A stretch of DNA of 64,000 bases from NCBI GenBank assembly GCA_004764695.1, contig SMSO01000032.1, forward strand, positions 6,034,668-6,098,667, in the 5' to 3' direction. Made by a program: the position numbers and the translations under genes. The DNA comes from Schizochytrium sp. TIO01 (lineage: Eukaryota > Sar > Bigyra > Thraustochytrida > Thraustochytriidae). A model generated the notes under the pieces. It was not told the origin of the DNA and did no database searches. It saw only the letters and a program-made list of their open reading frames with translations. Below, piece after piece: positions 10,012 through 21,172 of the stretch (its first letter is position 1; every line of letters begins with the position of its first letter).

Positions 10012-13000
10012 ATGAAGCGATCCAGTTCAGACGTCAACACCCCCGGCGACGACGCAGGAGGATCCGCGGCTAAGCGCCCTGCGCTCGAACCCGGCACGAT
10101 CGTCAATGTGGCTGGTATCCCAATCTCGGGAAGAGACGCAGGAGCATCGGCAGCGGTCTCGCTTGGGGGCGCAGGCGCAAAGGGATCTGGAGCTGATTCC
10201 TCGCATGGTCTCGCAGGAGCATCAACCTCCACTGTGACCGGAGCAGGAAGTCGTGATGCAACCTCAAACTCAGGTGCAGCGGCGTCACACACTGGTGCTT
10301 CTTCAACCATTTCAACCACGGCCTCACAAGGATCCGTTGCAAGCAGAATCTCAGGACTCGGTGGTACTTCCATCGCAGGCGGGCTTGGAGCTTCTGCTGG
10401 GTCTGCGAGCGATGCAGCCAAGGGTCTGAAGAGTGCTTCCAACGTAGGCACTATGGGATCCGCAGGATCCGGGATTTCTGGACTCGGTGGGCTTGGAAGC
10501 AACGCGACCGGGGACAGCAAGAGTGGAGCTGATGGCAAAGCTGGGGGCGCCTCAGGTAGAGGTGTTCTTGGAGGTGCCGCCGGCAAAGCTGACAGCGGTC
10601 CTGGTAAGAACACCGGCGGGGGAATGGGTTCCGGACTGGCTGGAGGAGCTGGCAAAGCTCGCGCTGGAGGCGCCCAAGGATCTGCTGATGCAAAATCCAA
10701 GGGTAACTTTAGCGGCGGTGCAGGTAACAATGCCAACTCCGGGACCGGTGCTGGCCAGAAACGCAAACAGTCTAAACCCGTTGACAATTTGAAGAAGGAA
10801 GTCAACACCACTGGTGGACGCAATGCTGGTAACAAGGGTGATGCAGGCGGAGTGGGTAAGGGCGGAAACAAGCAGCAACAACATAATTCCGCCAATACTG
10901 GACGTCTCATGAGCAGCCTCGGCAATATTGGAATCGGTCAGATGCCTCCAAACTTCCCTGCCAACGTTTCTCCTAACCTGCAAAAGCTGATGAAGGGCAA
11001 CAGCCACGGTGCAGGCGCAATGAAAATGTCCAGTGTGCCAAACCCTTTGCGTATCGGCAACCCAAATATGATGGGCGGCGCGGAGGCCCCCGGTGGCATG
11101 AACATGGGCCAAGCACCTCCCAGCGCCTCCGCCGCTGCCGGGCAGAAACAGCTTGGAGTCGAGGATGCTCTGGCGTACCTTGACAAGGTTAAGCAACAAT
11201 TTCAAGATAAGCCTGAGGTGTACAACCAGTTCCTCGAGATCATGAAGAACTTCAAGTCCCAGACCATTGATACTCCGGGTGTCATTCAACACGTTTGCGA
11301 ACTCTTCAAAGGTCATGATAATCTGATTCTTGGTTTTAACACCTTCTTGCCACCCGGCTTCAAGATCGAAATCCCTGGACGTGGAGCCCCTGGCATGGCT
11401 GGCGGTGTTATGCTTCCTGGTGGTATGCAACTCGGAGGAGCTGCTGCCGCTGGCGTGCCCAACCTCGGTTCTGGCCCCGTCATGGTTAGCGGACCCGGGG
11501 CGACTCCTGTGCCTGCCACCGCAGCTGGCGCTGCTGCAGCGGCCGCTACTGGTGGTGGTGGCAGCGGCACCGGTAATGCCGCTGGTAATGGACGAGCTAA
11601 GAATGCCCGCGGAGGCGCTCGCGCAGGTGGCGCAGGTGGTCGCAACGCTGGTAACGCCAGTGGCCCTACTGCTGCTGCTGCTGTTGCTGCTCCCGCCGCT
11701 GCACCCAAGGTCATGCCGGCGCACGCCATTCGTCCTGCTGCAACTCCTGCCGTTGATGTGAAGCCTCCTGCTGGTGTCCCCATGGTTGTTGATGATAACG
11801 CCGGCAATGCCGCTGCTCAGGGGCAGCCTGTGGAGTTCGATCACGCTATCAACTACGTGACCAAAATTAAGAAGCGCTTCTCAGAAGAAACCGATACTTA
11901 TAAGTCGTTCCTCGACATTTTGCACAGTTACCAAAACGAACAACGATCTATCAAGGAGGTCCTGGAACAAGTTTCCAACCTGTTCAAGGACCACCCTGAT
12001 CTTCTCAAGGAGTTCACCTACTTTTTGCCTGATGCCGTTCGAGAGTCTGCCAAGAGCGAGTTGGTACGCCGTGCCGCCAAGGCACAAAAGGCAAGCCAAC
12101 GTGCAAAGGAAAAGAACTCTCGCCGTAAGGAGAAGAAGGGCTTGCCCTCGACTGATAGCGACCAGGACGAGATGCGGGTACCTCAACTCGAACGCAACTT
12201 GCTTGGGCGTATTAAGGCTGCTCTTGGTACTCGTGAACTTTGGGGTGAATTCCTGAAGTGTCTTGACCTCTTCGCTCAAGAGCTCATCTCCAGAGCAGAG
12301 CTCATCTCCCTGGTCAGTGACATTCTCGGTGAGCGCGCCGATCTTCTCGAAGAGTTTGACCGTTTGCTCGCCTCCCGCGGAGCTACCGACGACCCTGTCG
12401 AGAGCGCCTGGTTTTCAATGCCCTTGGCTGATATTGACTTTGACAATTGTCGCAGTTGCACGCCCTCTTACCGTGGCCTTCCTGCCGCTTTCCCCAAGGC
12501 TCCCTGCTCCGAGAGAACCGCTCTGTGCCGCTCTGTCTTGAATGATACCTGGGTCTCTGTACCTTTTGGTTCTGAAGATGCAGGTTCTAAGGGATTCCGC
12601 CGCAGCCCAAATGAAGATGCGCTTTTCCGTGCTGAGGATGACCATTACGAGGTTGACCTCGTTATTGACTCCAACCTTGCAGCAATTCGTGCTCTTGAGC
12701 CTTTGGCTCAGGAAATCAAATCTCTTGGATTGCAGCACGGTGATAGCACCAAATTTCGTTACCGTCTTGAGAAGCGTTCTCTCTCAGTTATCCACCTCAA
12801 GGCGATTGCTCGTATCTATGGTGACCATGGCACTGAAATTCTTGAACTGTTGCGTCGCAACCCAGCTGGTGCGATCCCAGTCATTCTCCGTCGGTTGAAG
12901 GAAAAGCACGAGGAGTGGTGCCGCGATCGTCTTGAGCTTAGCAAGCAATGGAGGGAGCAGATGGAGCGGAACTACTTAAAGTCACTTGACCATCGCTCTT

Positions 13001-14781
13001 TTTACTTCAAACAAAGTGAGAAACGCGCACACACCCAAAAGGTTCTTCTCGGGGAACTTCGTGAGGCACATAACGCTAAGGTCAAGTATGATGCGGACCC
13101 TACAAAGGCAGCTTCCTCGATCATGGCTTCGGCCCAGCGCCCTTCTGGCACTGTAGACATGGAGTTCCCCGATCCGGTTGTTCACCAGCATGCTTGGGGC
13201 ATTATCTCCCTCAAAGTTGAGCGCATTTGTGAAAAGACGGTGGCCCAAAAGATTGCAGCTTTCTACAACTATGCTTTTAACCCGCTCTTCCTTCTCCCAC
13301 TTACATGGCTCAGCGCTGGTACTCCAATTACGGAGACTCTTAATGTGAACAAGTACCTCAGTGTTACCCCTGCCCCACGTCGTCGCGAGGATGCTCTCCC
13401 GGAAGGCACTAAAGTCCAGACACCGTTTGGACCTGGCACTGTTGGAGATTATTCCGTGAAATCGGGATTCTACACCATTGCGCTTCGCTTTGGTGTGGGC
13501 TACTTGCGTCCTGGCGATGTCTTTAAGGCTGTTGATCCTAATGAAGAGGAAGACAAGTCACCGCTTGTTGCGAGCTTCACCAAGCCTGTTACCATGGACG
13601 ATGCCGCTGCTCTGGACAGTGCTACCAAGGGCAACACTCCTTCTGCTGAGCCTCGTGATGTCTTTACCACAACGCAGGCATACTGCCTCTTGCGTCTTTA
13701 TCATATGTTGTACAGTCGGTTGCTCCGCATTAAGGAATTGTGTGAAACCCGCGAAACGCTGCGACGTGTTAAGCCCATGCAGACAGACGATGATGATGCC
13801 ATGGCAGTCGACAAGGACGGTGAAGACAACGAGGCAAAGAAAACTGCCGAGAAGGTATACAACGGTGAGCGTGAGTACACCCAGTTCCTTTCGCTGGTCT
13901 ACAGCCTCATGAATGGAACCCTCGATACCCCAAAGTTTGAGGACGAATGCCGTGTTCTCTTGGGCCCCGAGAGCTTTGTCGTATTCACTATTGAAAAGCT
14001 TGTGGTTGCAATCCAGAAACAATTGAGCTCTATTGTAAGTGATGATCGCCCTCGCGAAGCTGCAGAGCTATACGCCTCGATTGAACACCCCTCCGAGTCT
14101 GCCAAGACCCACGCTGAGCGTCACCCTGACCCTACCGTCCAGGTGCGTGGCCTGGCAAAGGCTTACAGTTTTGTCACCAGTCATCTAATCATTCCTGCTG
14201 ATGGTTTTGGCATCAAGGCACATTTTGAGCCTGGTGAACGTGCGGACCCAAACAAACCTGTGGAGGATCCGAAAGATGTCGAGGGACTTCCTGTTAAGAA
14301 CACTCTTGTGCAACTTCCGCCCAAGAAGCCAAAGACGTGGGCAAAACCCCCGCGGATCTCACTCTCCTTCTCCGATCTTCCTATGCAGCTTAAACCGCCC
14401 ACATCGGATACAATTCCTGCCCCTGTTCCACTCACCATCAAATATCCGTCATTAGAGGCTACCAACGTTGTTGACGTCGCTGCGCGCCATGACTTGAGCG
14501 ATGTTACCAAGTCTTTCAAGTCGTACGTTGATGCGAAAGACCGCTCTCTTGCATTCTGCCTTCCATTCTTTGTTGTTGCTCACTTGCCTGTCCCGTCTGG
14601 CCTTCCCGAAACAACCAAGAAATTTGCCGCAGCCCACCCAGCTGACACCGGTGCTTCTTCTGCCGCACCAAAAGTCACTGGTGAGACATGGTTTGCAGAG
14701 GTCATTGCCAAGACCACGGCTGAAATGGAAGCTGACAAGCAAGCCAATGCGGGCGGAGATACCGAGATGAAAACGGAATAA
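10012..14781 (+). CDS. SIN3: SIN3-type transcriptional corepressor
   Basis: This 1589-residue scaffold belongs to the SIN3-histone deacetylase complex in the nucleus. The N-terminal 375 residues are Gly/Ala/Ser-rich and disordered. Three paired amphipathic helix domains follow. PAH1 is at about 381-455 (LGVEDALAYLDKVKQQF). PAH2 is at about 607-675 (VEFDHAINYVTKIKKRF). PAH3 is at about 730-790. The histone deacetylase interaction domain is at about 800-905, with the typical CTPSYRGLP, LNDTWVS and DDHYEVDLVIDSN blocks. The C-terminal SIN3 region includes a helical block at about 1057-1100 and one at about 1300-1345. A short insert near 1130-1173 contains GTKVQTPFGPGTV and resembles a small KOW/Tudor-like barrel. 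The ATG lies in an ACCACCATG context. The gene appears to lack introns. Confidence 0.95.
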   Translation: MKRSSSDVNTPGDDAGGSAAKRPALEPGTIVNVAGIPISGRDAGASAAVSLGGAGAKGSGADSSHGLAGASTSTVTGAGSRDATSNSGAAASHTGASSTISTTASQGSVASRISGLGGTSIAGGLGASAGSASDAAKGLKSASNVGTMGSAGSGISGLGGLGSNATGDSKSGADGKAGGASGRGVLGGAAGKADSGPGKNTGGGMGSGLAGGAGKARAGGAQGSADAKSKGNFSGGAGNNANSGTGAGQKRKQSKPVDNLKKEVNTTGGRNAGNKGDAGGVGKGGNKQQQHNSANTGRLMSSLGNIGIGQMPPNFPANVSPNLQKLMKGNSHGAGAMKMSSVPNPLRIGNPNMMGGAEAPGGMNMGQAPPSASAAAGQKQLGVEDALAYLDKVKQQFQDKPEVYNQFLEIMKNFKSQTIDTPGVIQHVCELFKGHDNLILGFNTFLPPGFKIEIPGRGAPGMAGGVMLPGGMQLGGAAAAGVPNLGSGPVMVSGPGATPVPATAAGAAAAAATGGGGSGTGNAAGNGRAKNARGGARAGGAGGRNAGNASGPTAAAAVAAPAAAPKVMPAHAIRPAATPAVDVKPPAGVPMVVDDNAGNAAAQGQPVEFDHAINYVTKIKKRFSEETDTYKSFLDILHSYQNEQRSIKEVLEQVSNLFKDHPDLLKEFTYFLPDAVRESAKSELVRRAAKAQKASQRAKEKNSRRKEKKGLPSTDSDQDEMRVPQLERNLLGRIKAALGTRELWGEFLKCLDLFAQELISRAELISLVSDILGERADLLEEFDRLLASRGATDDPVESAWFSMPLADIDFDNCRSCTPSYRGLPAAFPKAPCSERTALCRSVLNDTWVSVPFGSEDAGSKGFRRSPNEDALFRAEDDHYEVDLVIDSNLAAIRALEPLAQEIKSLGLQHGDSTKFRYRLEKRSLSVIHLKAIARIYGDHGTEILELLRRNPAGAIPVILRRLKEKHEEWCRDRLELSKQWREQMERNYLKSLDHRSFYFKQSEKRAHTQKVLLGELREAHNAKVKYDADPTKAASSIMASAQRPSGTVDMEFPDPVVHQHAWGIISLKVERICEKTVAQKIAAFYNYAFNPLFLLPLTWLSAGTPITETLNVNKYLSVTPAPRRREDALPEGTKVQTPFGPGTVGDYSVKSGFYTIALRFGVGYLRPGDVFKAVDPNEEEDKSPLVASFTKPVTMDDAAALDSATKGNTPSAEPRDVFTTTQAYCLLRLYHMLYSRLLRIKELCETRETLRRVKPMQTDDDDAMAVDKDGEDNEAKKTAEKVYNGEREYTQFLSLVYSLMNGTLDTPKFEDECRVLLGPESFVVFTIEKLVVAIQKQLSSIVSDDRPREAAELYASIEHPSESAKTHAERHPDPTVQVRGLAKAYSFVTSHLIIPADGFGIKAHFEPGERADPNKPVEDPKDVEGLPVKNTLVQLPPKKPKTWAKPPRISLSFSDLPMQLKPPTSDTIPAPVPLTIKYPSLEATNVVDVAARHDLSDVTKSFKSYVDAKDRSLAFCLPFFVVAHLPVPSGLPETTKKFAAAHPADTGASSAAPKVTGETWFAEVIAKTTAEMEADKQANAGGDTEMKTE

Positions 14782-15275
14782 ATGGTGAATGCATAGATAT
14801 ATCATTGAACTGCTGCAACACACAACAAGACCAACAATAATACTAAATCAAGAACAATGCAAATTTATACTTTCTTTTTAAAAACTCTTCATTACGAAAC
14901 GAAAATCTCTTGCACTTTGCTTGAGTGGGTTTGAAATACTACGATGAAAAGTCTTGACTTAAATTTAACCATGCAGTTTGATCTACTAGCAAAGAAGCCC
15001 TTTACCTTTTAGTTTATTTACTGCTCTTGCTTAGTAAATACATTAAGATACTAAGTAGGTAGATAAAGGGACAATTAGCCGTTATGATGTGTTGTCTGTC
15101 TTATTGATAGCAAAAGAAAATCACTGAGCAAGAATGCTTGGGACAGGTCCCTTTCTTTATCACAACCACAAACTTGTGTCAGTCAGGAATAACATCTTTC
15201 CAAGGCGTTGGGCGACGCTTTCTGAGGGCAGGCCTTTGAGCCCATTGCAGTGGCAGTGAGCGGTCAGCTTTCTTT

Positions 15276-15311
<36 letters not shown>

Positions 15312-15351
15312 TCGTTTTCTTTGGTTTGACCTTCTCAAAAAGGTTGGCACG
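14782..15351. other. Spacer with (CTTT)n tract
   Basis: AT-rich spacer between SIN3 and the next plus-strand gene. A (CTTT)n microsatellite of about 45 bases lies at 15269-15313, just upstream of the next start codon. No gene seen. Confidence 0.5.
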
Positions 15352-17610
15352 ATGAGCACTCTTGCTGATGGCGAAACCGGAGCAGGGCAAGATAGCTGGC
15401 CCGAGTCAGAGATACAAAAGGTACGTACAACATGTACTAGAATTCAAAAGAAAGAGAGGGCACTATAGTCAAGCTTTTTTGCGGGTGAGCAGTTGTATTT
15501 CTCAAAAATCAAACTTATCAAAGTCAACTAACTAATCGTCCTTTTCTTCTTGATGTCCTAATCATTCTAGATTATCCACGATTTGGGGCAACATGATATA
15601 ATCACATTAGAGAGTAAAGTGACGCAAGACTTAGTACCTGAATTCTCGCGGGCAAATGTTATACCTAAAATAGCCTGTTACTTAGTTGAGGCCAGCTTGC
15701 CGAGCGAATCAGCACCAAATTATGCTTACGAGGCAACTTCGGCAGAAACAGATTTTCGAATTCAATGGACTGCCCGGCTCGGATATCTTTTGTTTTCATG
15801 GCATAAAGCAAGTCACGCCCTAGCCTCCAGTGCTATTTTGCTTTTCGCTGAATTGCCTTGCTTTTTTCATCGCTCTTTGGCAACGTACGGGGGCAAATCA
15901 TGTCTAGAGCTAGCAGCAGCTAAAAGCGGATTTGCTTTTCGTATTCTTGTGGCTGCAGCAGCACGTCACGAGACCGAAAAACAGCTCTCCTACACCTTTG
16001 AGAAAGAGAAAATCTTACATCTCACAGACAGACTTACCAAAGCGAAACAAGAACTCCATAAAACAACTTGTGTATGCAACGAGGTATTGCTAGCTCATGT
16101 TACACTGGTCAATGAAATGGAAAATCAATACTATATTGGCTCAGGCCAGGGGGTTGATGGAGTTCAAGATCTTGGTGATGAGGGTCTACCAGCATCTGGG
16201 CGTTATTCCTCCGACCATGGTGAGAGTCAGGTTGCTTCATCAAGTGATCATCAGTCCTCCGCAAGAACGAAAGAATCGCTTCCCTCCTCAGTACAGCGGA
16301 AAGATGGAGAGCACGAGTCAGCGTTTCATCAATCAACGTCACGGTCTATTGAAGTTGACCCAAGCACAGGTCGCAAACGCAGTGTTGATTCGCCAGAGCC
16401 AAATGCCCATCGCGCAGCAAACTTGAGTCCTCATACAGGTCAAGAGGATAGTGGAAGTGACGATGACAGTGATGGAGACACATTTTCGGATTCTTCGCAA
16501 TCTAATGACTCCAAGGAGCAAAGTTTTGTTAGTGGTTTAGACGATGTCACCCCTGCTCCAAGCCCTTCACCACATGAAGAACTCGCAGGTCTGCAAAGCG
16601 GATTAAACGCTGGAGAAGCTACAAAGCGGTCTATGCCTATGAAGCGAAAACCTGTGAGGCGAGTTCCTCAATTTATTCAAAAATTACAACCCTGGTTCCT
16701 TGGCAAAGTAGGCCTCCGTGCATGGTCTATACGACCACGAGTCTGGCGTCCGCGTTTTCTTTCTTCCAAAAAGAGCCTCAATATAGTACCAAACCCAGAT
16801 GAGCTTCTGAACCATGTGGCAATTGCATCAGATCGAAATCCTTTGTTGCTACAACAGGAAGAAACAGAAATACAGCCGGCAGCAGAATCAACAGAATCAA
16901 CAGAATTAGAAAAGGAAACAGATTTGAGCCAGCGCGCTCAAGAAATGAAGGCCGTCAAACCAGATGCCGCAACCCCTGATGCAGAAAAAGCCGAGGAGGT
17001 TGCATCTGGGAATCATGAAGACACCGTAAGTCAGAAACAAGATTTAACAACAGTGGATTTTCTGCAAGGCGATGGCAAGCCTCGAGGATTAGTTAGAGGT
17101 TCGGAAAAGGAGGACCGGGGGGAGAAAGATAAAGATTTACAGACTGCTGCTTCAGAACAGGATGCTCTTCTAAACGCATTGCAGCCATCCAACGCTCTTT
17201 CTGAATCTGCGTCAGAAGAAGAGCTCGAATCTCCCTCCTCAGAGTCTAGCAGCGATGCAAGTGTTGATATGAATGAGAGCCCTATTAAAGTGGTACAAGA
17301 CAACAAGCCGTTGCACACCCATCATGACCATGAAGACTATCAGAGCGCTGTTGACGAGGTTTCATCTCCAAATGATGGCATAAATCGCAAAAGAGAGCGT
17401 AGTGTCATGAGTGGAGATTCTCCGAGAAGTAACAACTCGTTTACGACCCCTGATGACACAGGGTCGTCTTCCTCTGATGAAGATTCCGACGAAGATTCTC
17501 AACCATTGAAGCAGAACAGTTTATCCCATGAACAAACCTCTCGGAAAGGCGAGACACAAGAGGTAGAGGTATTACGTGCAAACTCTTCTGCATCAATACA
17601 TTCGAGGTAA
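15352..17610 (+). CDS. Unrecognised acidic/Ser-rich protein, one intron
   Basis: Exon 1 (15352-15420) encodes 23 residues and ends AAG|GTACGT. Exon 2 (15571-17610) starts after TCATTCTAG. Both junctions are phase 0, giving about 702 residues. The ATG at 15352 is the reason to accept exon 1: the exon-2 frame has no early ATG of its own. Residues about 30-230 look folded and helical, with a hydrophobic part (near LGYLLFSWHKASHALASSA) and a probable coiled coil (EKEKILHLTDRLTKAKQELH). The rest is disordered, rich in Ser, Asp and Glu with phosphorylation-like SSSEDSDEDS runs. A basic, Trp/Arg-rich patch lies at about 390-430. I do not recognise a family. Confidence 0.75.
15421..15570 (+). other. 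Intron, 150 bases, GT-AG
   Basis: Donor AAG|GTACGT and acceptor TCATTCTAG|ATT. A branch-point-like CTAACTAAT lies about 40 bases before the acceptor, followed by a pyrimidine-rich tract. Removing it joins the ATG-bearing exon 1 to the long frame in phase 0. Confidence 0.75.
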
Positions 17611-17668
17611 TAAAGTAACCAAAAGTGAGAAGGAACTGTGAACCTTCACACAAATCATCGTATAATTG

Positions 17669-17670
<2 letters not shown>

Positions 17671-17715
<45 letters not shown>
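17671..17715. repeat. (AT)n microsatellite
   Basis: About 22 AT units in the spacer between the convergent acidic-protein and cytochrome b5-like genes (17611-18152). The rest of that spacer is AT-rich and shows no gene. Confidence 0.9.
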
Positions 17716-17720
<5 letters not shown>

Positions 17721-18152
17721 GGTGCTTGGCTGCTTCATGCTTCTTTTGTCTTTTTCATCGCATAGAGGGGTCTAAAAATAATTTTCTACTTTCTACTCAG
17801 GCATATGAGAAAGTGCAGGTGTAAATCTTTGCTTGATGGGAGTCACTACAGCACGCGTACCTAGGTTATATAGAAAGAAGGGGACGACTGGCTTGTCGAG
17901 TATATTTTTTAATATTATTTATATTTTCTAAAAGAGAGTTTCTAAAATTAGAGCTAGAAGACACAGTCTGATTCTATTGGAAACCCAGATTCTAGCTGTA
18001 CCCAGTAGAAAAGGTTTCAAGAAATTCAAGCCAAAAATATATAGCCAAACACAGATGGCAAGACAGACAAGTTCAAGTGGCGAAAAATCATAGTAAAGCA
18101 TGCAATGCTATAAGAGCACTCGGCTATTGATTTGCATCAAGACAACGTCCAT

Positions 18153-18992
18153 TCATGCCTCATCAGACTTGCTCGTAGAGGGGTTTGCATCGTGCTTATC
18201 ATTACTTGTGACTTCTTCTGTTTCTTCTTCATCTTCTTCTTTGTCTTCAACATTGGAAGTCTCCTCTTCCTTACTTACAGATTGCTCTTGACTCCCTTTG
18301 GAAGCCTCTGTCGGTGCAGGGACCCCTGGTTGAGTAGCTTCTTTGTTGTTCGAAGTTGCTGATGAGCCGCTGCCCGCATCGCTGAGAGTACCAATGAGCG
18401 GATATTTTTGATAGTACTTCTCGATCCATTCATCGAGAATCTTGAGGTCCTTAGGGTCAAGGCCATCAAGGCTTGTGTTCACAACATCCTCAGGCTTTAA
18501 GGACATGAGTGCAAGAGCGCGTTGGGCGTTGTGACCAGCGAACAAATGATAACCGCCTCCAGGGCCGTAGAAGCTCTCACCACTCGATACATCAAAGACT
18601 AAGCCACGGGCTGCAATATAAATTGGTGCACCTGACTCTCCAGTGGCCTTTGCCAATTCTTCGGGAGAAATAACACGTTGCTCGATAACATTTCCCAACT
18701 TGCAGTACTTGCTGCGGAAATCTTCGAGCTCTTCCTCGGTGGCGTCTTCTTTGTTCTTGCCAAACCATGCTCCGTAATCTGCACGGACCTTTGCGCCTTC
18801 TTCTTTATCCAAAATATTCGTCACATCGAAAATCTCGCCACGAATGCCCACATAGGCGTGAGCCTTTTCGCCGCCTTCGCCGTCGTAGAGCGCTAGCTGT
18901 GGCAAGCTCATATCCCGCACACGGCCTTTTGCCGGGACCTTGCCGCCAAAGTCCTCCTCGCCGCCTTCGCCGCCAGCTGCCACATTGCCCAT
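18153..18992 (-). CDS. MAPR/neudesin-like cytochrome b5-fold protein
   Basis: This 279-residue protein has a cytochrome b5-like core of the membrane-associated progesterone receptor (MAPR) type. Residues about 121-170 contain APIYIAARGLVFDVSSG, then YGPGGGYHLFAGHNAQRALA, which matches the MAPR pattern in which the usual b5 heme histidines are replaced. A similar but weaker block at about 30-60 (HAYVGIRGEIFDVTNIL) suggests a second, degenerate copy. MAPR proteins bind heme and partner with cytochrome P450 or sterol enzymes (family knowledge). There is no N-terminal membrane helix, unlike PGRMC. The start MGNVAAGGEG could be N-myristoylated, but that is a guess. The last 80 residues are Glu/Ser/Thr-rich and disordered. 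The start is the first Met of the frame. Confidence 0.8.
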   Translation of the reverse strand: MGNVAAGGEGGEEDFGGKVPAKGRVRDMSLPQLALYDGEGGEKAHAYVGIRGEIFDVTNILDKEEGAKVRADYGAWFGKNKEDATEEELEDFRSKYCKLGNVIEQRVISPEELAKATGESGAPIYIAARGLVFDVSSGESFYGPGGGYHLFAGHNAQRALALMSLKPEDVVNTSLDGLDPKDLKILDEWIEKYYQKYPLIGTLSDAGSGSSATSNNKEATQPGVPAPTEASKGSQEQSVSKEEETSNVEDKEEDEEETEEVTSNDKHDANPSTSKSDEA

Positions 18993-19318
18993 GGTTCCCT
19001 CTCAACCTCACCTGCCTTCGCCTCTCTTTTGGCACGCCAGATCAAGCGGACTTTCCAGTTCTAGATTTACTCGCCATTGTCATTCGCATTTTCTGTCTCC
19101 ATGTGCCGCTTCCTACGCGCTTTTGTTCTTTAAATCTTCAAGTTTCTATTACTTCCTCTCAATCTAAACACTCCCACTGTTAACCCTACCTACCACGCTA
19201 CTGCCAAACGGCTATTATTTATAGTAGATGAGCTCTGTTAGGGATGGCGCCTCTATGGCTGTATAGGGCATATTTAGGGGTCTTGGTCCACCCGGCATTC
19301 CTGACTTCCCAGCTCCAG

Positions 19319-19415
19319 AAGTGAAGTATAGCCCATCTGCAAGTGAAGTATAGATGGAGCTGCACTTGTGTATCAGAGCCTCACAAGTGAACTATAGCGC
19401 TATAACCCACTTCAC
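19319..19415. repeat. Cluster of AAGTGAAGTATAG-like motifs
   Basis: Three direct copies occur: AAGTGAAGTATAG near 19320 and 19341, and AAGTGAACTATAG at 19385. An inverted copy (CTATAACCCACTTCAC) ends at about 19415. It lies 330 bases upstream of the MAPR-like start codon, so it may be regulatory. Confidence 0.55.
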
Positions 19416-21172
19416 AAAGCTTCTTCCAAGTTGTGTATCTCACTAGAGCGCGCGGAGGGCTTCGTAGCCACCTTAATCCTGGCATCTGCGCGTGGATTTA
19501 ACCAGGGCTAGATGGTCAGATTAAGGTCCACGTTCCGGACGCTGCTTCTGCTGCGCCATAGGACAATGAATGCCGCTGGTACGATGACTAAGACTCGCTT
19601 ATCAAACTCTAGGAGGCCTCTGAAGCGCCAAATGAATTACTTTGTACATATCGAGTTGCATTCTTCTCGCGTGGATCCGTGGCTTTGGGCCGCTTAGCGT
19701 TGGTCTTCGGGACGTCAGCCCGTTTGCCGTTGTCTCTGTGTCTCTCTCTCGGTCTCGAGGGCTCTCTCTCCCTGGAGGAGCAGTTAATTCTCCGTCGCTC
19801 GCGCGGATCCATGCATATGCGCAGTCCCGACTCTATTTCATTTCATGATTTCTATAAATAATAATTATTAAAAATAGTGTTTTAGCACCATTTTACATTG
19901 TATTTGTTCGTAAATCACAGTCTTTAAACTAGGCGCCGCAGCATATAAACATGAACGTAGCTGTTCTTTGCTTGTTTATGAGGTATCCCCTTGTTTGTTT
20001 CAAGTTGTTGTTTGTCTTCTTGTCTTCCTATTGACTCTGCTGCTTTGTTTGTCTTCTTACGCTTCACATTTGAGGTCAATCTTTCTTTCATTCTTTTCGA
20101 GCTGCTTTACACTGTGCTACGTTAGCTAAGCCTTCGGACTCCTAGTGCTTCAGTAGCTGCTCGTAGAGGGCAGTAGGTAGAAGAAGGATATACATAATTC
20201 CATGGTCTTTTCTGCGAAGAAGGTGAAGACCGTCGCTCCTTTTTCACGAATCGTGGATCAGCCCTTGCCAACCTTCGGCTCTGCAGACGCAGCTGATGTT
20301 GAACGGACCAGACACCTGCCCATGCACAGGGAGGGTTCGATGAAAGCCAGGGTTTCTCTCGAGGATGGAGATCTATGCGCGCTTTCTTGATCGTTTCAAG
20401 CTGCTGTTTGTTTCCGATTACGCTCTTCAATATGCTGCCATTACTGCTGTCTGCGATTTTATTAATACCATTACTACGACAATTACTACTGCTCATCATC
20501 CCTTTAGAAATGTGACTTTACCAACTATAATTGTTACTTCAAGTTAGAGCACTCTTTTCCTTTGGTTGCTATCATATCATCATGATGCTTCTACATACTG
20601 TGAAAGGACAACTGAGCAAAACAACACCATCATCTCTCGAACCCTTTCTTGAAAGAAACAAATAGATTGACAATCAACCTGAAACAGCTAAAGCAGCTAA
20701 AGCAGCTAAAACTACTACTCCTAGTAGTTATGTATCACTGCTAGGGCGATGCTTAGTTGCTCAGTCATGATGGTATTTAGTATGGCGCTAAAACTTATCT
20801 AAAAAGAATTAATTATACCGTCCTCGCAAGGCCTCCACTGCTAGGGATACCGGTATGTGGCCGCTAGCTGGCAGACAGAGCTGGCAGCTAGCGCGCTTTA
20901 TATGTGTATATGGGGGCATAGCAGTAAATACGCTGCCATCGAAGACTGTTCTGGCCTTTCCCCGTTCTTCTTTTCCTGCTTCGTCGTTCTTTGCCTGCTG
21001 TGAAGGAGTGAGGGCGAAGGAGCTCGCCGCTTGGAGCATTGGGGTTGGCGGTCGCTGGGCAGAATAAGCAGCGGCGCTGCCATGGCACATCCCCAACGAG
21101 GGCCTCGTGTGCGTGTAGCTGTTAGTGTCTTCAGTCAGTCCTCCGTTGATTGATAGCTGATTTGCTTGTTTG

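Noticed and set aside
9927-11844. Long minus-strand open frames opposite SIN3 (332 and 430 codons)
   Set aside because: They are mirror frames of the GC-rich Gly/Ala/Ser-coding SIN3 N-terminus, are low in complexity and contain no domain, while the plus strand encodes clear PAH domains.
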